Notes under the pieces: model-generated
Told to the model about the DNA's origin: nothing
Database searches by the model: none
Seen by the model: only the letters and a program-made list of their open reading frames with translations
Shown: positions 61,770 through 64,000 of the stretch, in pieces
Layout of the letters: the number at the start of each line of letters is the position of its first letter
How positions within the stretch are numbered: position 1 is the stretch's first letter
Translations under genes and position numbers: made by a program
Assembly (NCBI RefSeq): GCF_030295745.1
Contig: NZ_AP027291.1
Location: 1-64,000, forward strand
Direction of reading: 5' to 3'
DNA from: Mycolicibacterium sp. TUM20985
Lineage (GTDB): Bacteria > Actinomycetota > Actinomycetes > Mycobacteriales > Mycobacteriaceae
DNA length: 64,000 nucleotides

Positions 61770-63416
61770 TCACACGCGCCCGTTGCGCTGGTCGTATCGG
61801 CGCGCCCGTTCCGAGCGGCCCGCCGGATCGCCGTATCCCCCGCCGCCGGCGGTCTCCACCCGCACGACGGTTCCCGGTTGCAGCGTCAGCGAGGCCTTCG
61901 CGGGAAGCCCCGTCATCTCGACGCCATCCGGACCGATCACGGTCACCTTCGTAGCCACCGCGTCGCCGCCTCCCCCTGCACCGCGCGGGACGAAGTCCTC
62001 ATGCGTCTGCTCCGAGTAGAAGGTGACGCGCTGCGGAGAATCGATGATCTGGTACTCCCGGCGCAGGCCGAGGCCACCATTGTGGGTTCCCAAACCTTGT
62101 GATGCCGCTATGAATTCGGTCTTCAGGACCCGGACGCTGTAGTTCGTCTCGACCACCTCGGTCGGCATCACCCCGACATTGGACATGTAGGTGTCGACGC
62201 CGTCGATGCCGTCCGACGTCGGCGTCGCCCCGGTGCCGCCGCCGACGACGTCGGCCATCACCGAAGGCTGGCCGGTGACCGGGTTGACCGAGCCGACGTT
62301 GATGCAGAAGAAGCTGACGGTGCTGCTTCCGACCCCCTTCTCCGGCCAGATCGCCGCCATCGCCCGGATCAGCGTGTCGGCAAACCGCTGACAGGTGTTG
62401 TGTCGCACGGACACCGCCGCGGGCGGCTCGGGGTTCAGCACGATTCCGAGCGGAGCGATGACGTCGACGGCACGCAACAAGCCGTCGTTGGCTCCGAGGT
62501 CGGGTGCCACCACGGCGCGTACGGCGTACACGATGCCCGCGCGCGCACTCGCCCACGGCACGTTCATCGCGCCCGCGACCTGCCGGTCGCACCCGGATAG
62601 GTCGATGGCGAGGCGGTCCGCCGACTTGCGCACCGTCACATGCACGCGGGTGGGCCGTCCGCCCCGGCCGTCGTCATCGAGGAAGCCCTCGGCCTGACCC
62701 TCGCCGTCGGGCAACGCCGCCAACGCATTTCGCACACCGCGCTCGACGGTGTCGAGCATGCGGTCCATCACCTCGAGAACGACCGACGTGCCGTACTGCG
62801 ATGCGAGTTCTCGTACCCGTTCGTCCCCAAGCCCGCAGGCTGCCCGCTGGGCACGTAGATCACTGACCGTGCTCCGAGGATCTCGGATGTTCTCGGTGAG
62901 GATTGCGACCAGGTCTTCGTTCTCGACCCCGGCGATCGACAGGCGCACGGGCGGAAGAACCAGTCCCTCACCGAAGAGGTCCTGCAGTTCCGGGCCTTCG
63001 CTGCCAGGGTTCACACCCCCCACGTCGATGTGGTGAGCGGCGGTGCCCGACCAGGCGACTAGCTCGCCGTCCAGGAAGATTGGCGCGATGACGTTGACGT
63101 CGGGCAGATGCATGGCGCCCATGTAGGGGTGATTGGAGATGAACGCGTCACCTGGGTTGATCCGGTCGCACCATCGGTCGATGGTCGCCTTGACCACCAG
63201 GGACATCGCACCCAACTGGGCGGGGATGTAGTCCGCTTGCGCGACGAGATCGCCCGAGGCTGTGAACAACGCGCAGGAGAAGTCGTCCATGTCGCGGATG
63301 ATCGGGCTGTAGCTCGACCGTTTCAGGAGCGTCCCCATCTCCTCGGCCGCGGACTGCATCGCTGCGGCGATCACCTCGAAGCTGACGGTGTCGACCGTGT
63401 GGCGCCGATCGGTCAT
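61770..63416 (-). CDS. hyuB: Hydantoinase B/oxoprolinase family subunit
   Basis: 548 residues. The sequence SFEVIAAAMQSAAEEMGTLLKRSSYSPIIRDMDDFSCALFTASGDLVAQ and GDAFISNHPYMGAMHLPDVNVIAPIF match the HyuB family, which acts with HyuA in ATP-dependent opening of hydantoins, 5-oxoproline or carboxylation of ketones. It ends in the Gly-rich tail ETAGGGGYGDPAGRS. ATG at 63416 overlaps the HyuA stop by 4 bp. The substrate cannot be named from sequence; N-methylhydantoin, oxoproline and acetone/acetophenone are all known for the family. Confidence 0.88.
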   Translation of the reverse strand: MTDRRHTVDTVSFEVIAAAMQSAAEEMGTLLKRSSYSPIIRDMDDFSCALFTASGDLVAQADYIPAQLGAMSLVVKATIDRWCDRINPGDAFISNHPYMGAMHLPDVNVIAPIFLDGELVAWSGTAAHHIDVGGVNPGSEGPELQDLFGEGLVLPPVRLSIAGVENEDLVAILTENIRDPRSTVSDLRAQRAACGLGDERVRELASQYGTSVVLEVMDRMLDTVERGVRNALAALPDGEGQAEGFLDDDGRGGRPTRVHVTVRKSADRLAIDLSGCDRQVAGAMNVPWASARAGIVYAVRAVVAPDLGANDGLLRAVDVIAPLGIVLNPEPPAAVSVRHNTCQRFADTLIRAMAAIWPEKGVGSSTVSFFCINVGSVNPVTGQPSVMADVVGGGTGATPTSDGIDGVDTYMSNVGVMPTEVVETNYSVRVLKTEFIAASQGLGTHNGGLGLRREYQIIDSPQRVTFYSEQTHEDFVPRGAGGGGDAVATKVTVIGPDGVEMTGLPAKASLTLQPGTVVRVETAGGGGYGDPAGRSERARRYDQRNGRV

Positions 63417-64000
63417 TGCCGTGGTCCTTCCGTGATGAGGAGATCGCCGCCCGCGACGACCTCCGCGCGTTGGCCGCCGCACAGCACGGTCGTCGAATCC
63501 ATCTGCGCGACGATCGCGGGTCCGTCGAACGTGTCGCCGAACTGCAGGAGCGACCGCTCATAGACCGGTACCTCCCGTGCCTCGAATCCGGGAATGCGCA
63601 CCACCCGGCGGATCACGACCGCCCGTTCGGCATCGAGGTCACTCTCCAGTTCGTCGGGTGTTTCGGGCCTACGGTTCCCGCCCACCGCGGCGATGCGCAG
63701 GGTGACGACCTCGACCGGCTCGCCCCTGTTGGCATGCCCGTAGAGTTCTTCGTGTGCACTGTGGAAGAGGGCTGGAATACGTTGAAGCGCATCGTCTTCC
63801 CAGCCATCCAGGGTGACATTGAGCTCGAAGCCCTGGCCGAGGTAGCGGCAGTCGGCGGATGCGGCCACCGCGACGTCTGCGCCGGATGAGGCGTCTGCCT
63901 CGATCTCCCCGGTGATCCGGTGCGCTGCGTCTCGGAACCACTCGCCAATGGTCTCGACGGCCCCGTCGTCGAACTTGACCAGAACGGTCTGCGCGTCGTC
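63413..64000 (-). CDS. hyuA: Hydantoinase A/oxoprolinase family subunit (C-terminal part, runs off window)
   Basis: The frame is open from the window edge (64000) to 63413 and gives 195 residues. FELNVTLDGWEDDALQRIPALFHSAHEELYGHANRGEPVEVVTLRIAAVG is the C-terminal signature of HyuA, and VYERSLLQFGDTFDGPAIVAQMDSTTVL is the final conserved block. The N-terminal ATP-binding part is outside. It overlaps hyuB by 4 bp, so the pair is one operon reading toward lower coordinates. Confidence 0.87.
   Translation of the reverse strand, partial: DDAQTVLVKFDDGAVETIGEWFRDAAHRITGEIEADASSGADVAVAASADCRYLGQGFELNVTLDGWEDDALQRIPALFHSAHEELYGHANRGEPVEVVTLRIAAVGGNRRPETPDELESDLDAERAVVIRRVVRIPGFEAREVPVYERSLLQFGDTFDGPAIVAQMDSTTVLCGGQRAEVVAGGDLLITEGPRQ

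Overview
The window is a GC-rich chromosomal segment around the replication origin of a mycobacterium. It runs dnaA (5' end missing) - oriC - dnaN - gnd - recF - DUF721 - gyrB - gyrA - DUF3566 - tRNA-Ile - tRNA-Ala, then cwsA, ppiA, a PH-domain gene, crgA, a DUF881 gene, trpG and the pknB-pknA-pbpA-rodA-pstP-fhaB/fhaA cluster. This is the classic mycobacterial order. A gnd gene between dnaN and recF points to a fast-growing, environmental lineage (Mycolicibacterium, as in M. smegmatis) rather than the tuberculosis group. GyrA carries Ser where most mycobacteria have Ala, a feature reported for the M. fortuitum/M. aurum type. The genus assignment is inference.

Region 1-11.5 kb is the replication/topoisomerase core. 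Directly after tRNA-Ala (11.5-15.2 kb) sits a two-gene insertion into otherwise conserved synteny: a biliverdin-forming heme oxygenase and a bacteriophytochrome with GGDEF and EAL domains. Together they form a complete red/far-red-light to cyclic-di-GMP module. From 15.2 to 28.4 kb lie the cell growth and division genes: CwsA, CrgA, the Ser/Thr kinases PknA/PknB, phosphatase PstP, PbpA, RodA and the FHA proteins. The kinase cluster genes are chained by 4-bp overlaps on the minus strand.

From about 28.6 kb (tRNA-Leu) the window becomes accessory. It holds a truncated SnoaL-like gene, a TetR regulator with an MFS pump and twin operators, a squalene-cyclase-like protein, a second MFS pump, release factor 3 and an LCP cell-wall ligase. 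Next is a four-gene lipoprotein/double-ATPase/FtsX-permease ABC operon (37.8-42.5 kb), followed by a deletion scar joining a DUF1800 gene start to a sensor-kinase remnant. Then come a lipoprotein pair, a complete two-component system with PepSY and COG4705 genes, and a PAP2 phosphatase coupled to a second sensor kinase. That kinase's probable response regulator is encoded convergently and overlaps it.

The last part (51.8-64 kb) has a FetB-like permease, a CDF metal exporter, an L,D-transpeptidase followed by a BlaI/M56 (BlaR1-like) pair, an Lsr2 paralogue, a lipoprotein zinc peptidase, a TetR regulator divergent from a molybdopterin oxidoreductase, a PPOX/F420-type flavoprotein, and hydantoinase/oxoprolinase HyuB-HyuA (HyuA runs off the window). 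No CRISPR array, rRNA operon, complete insertion sequence or prophage was seen. All names rest on reading motifs by eye; no database search was possible.
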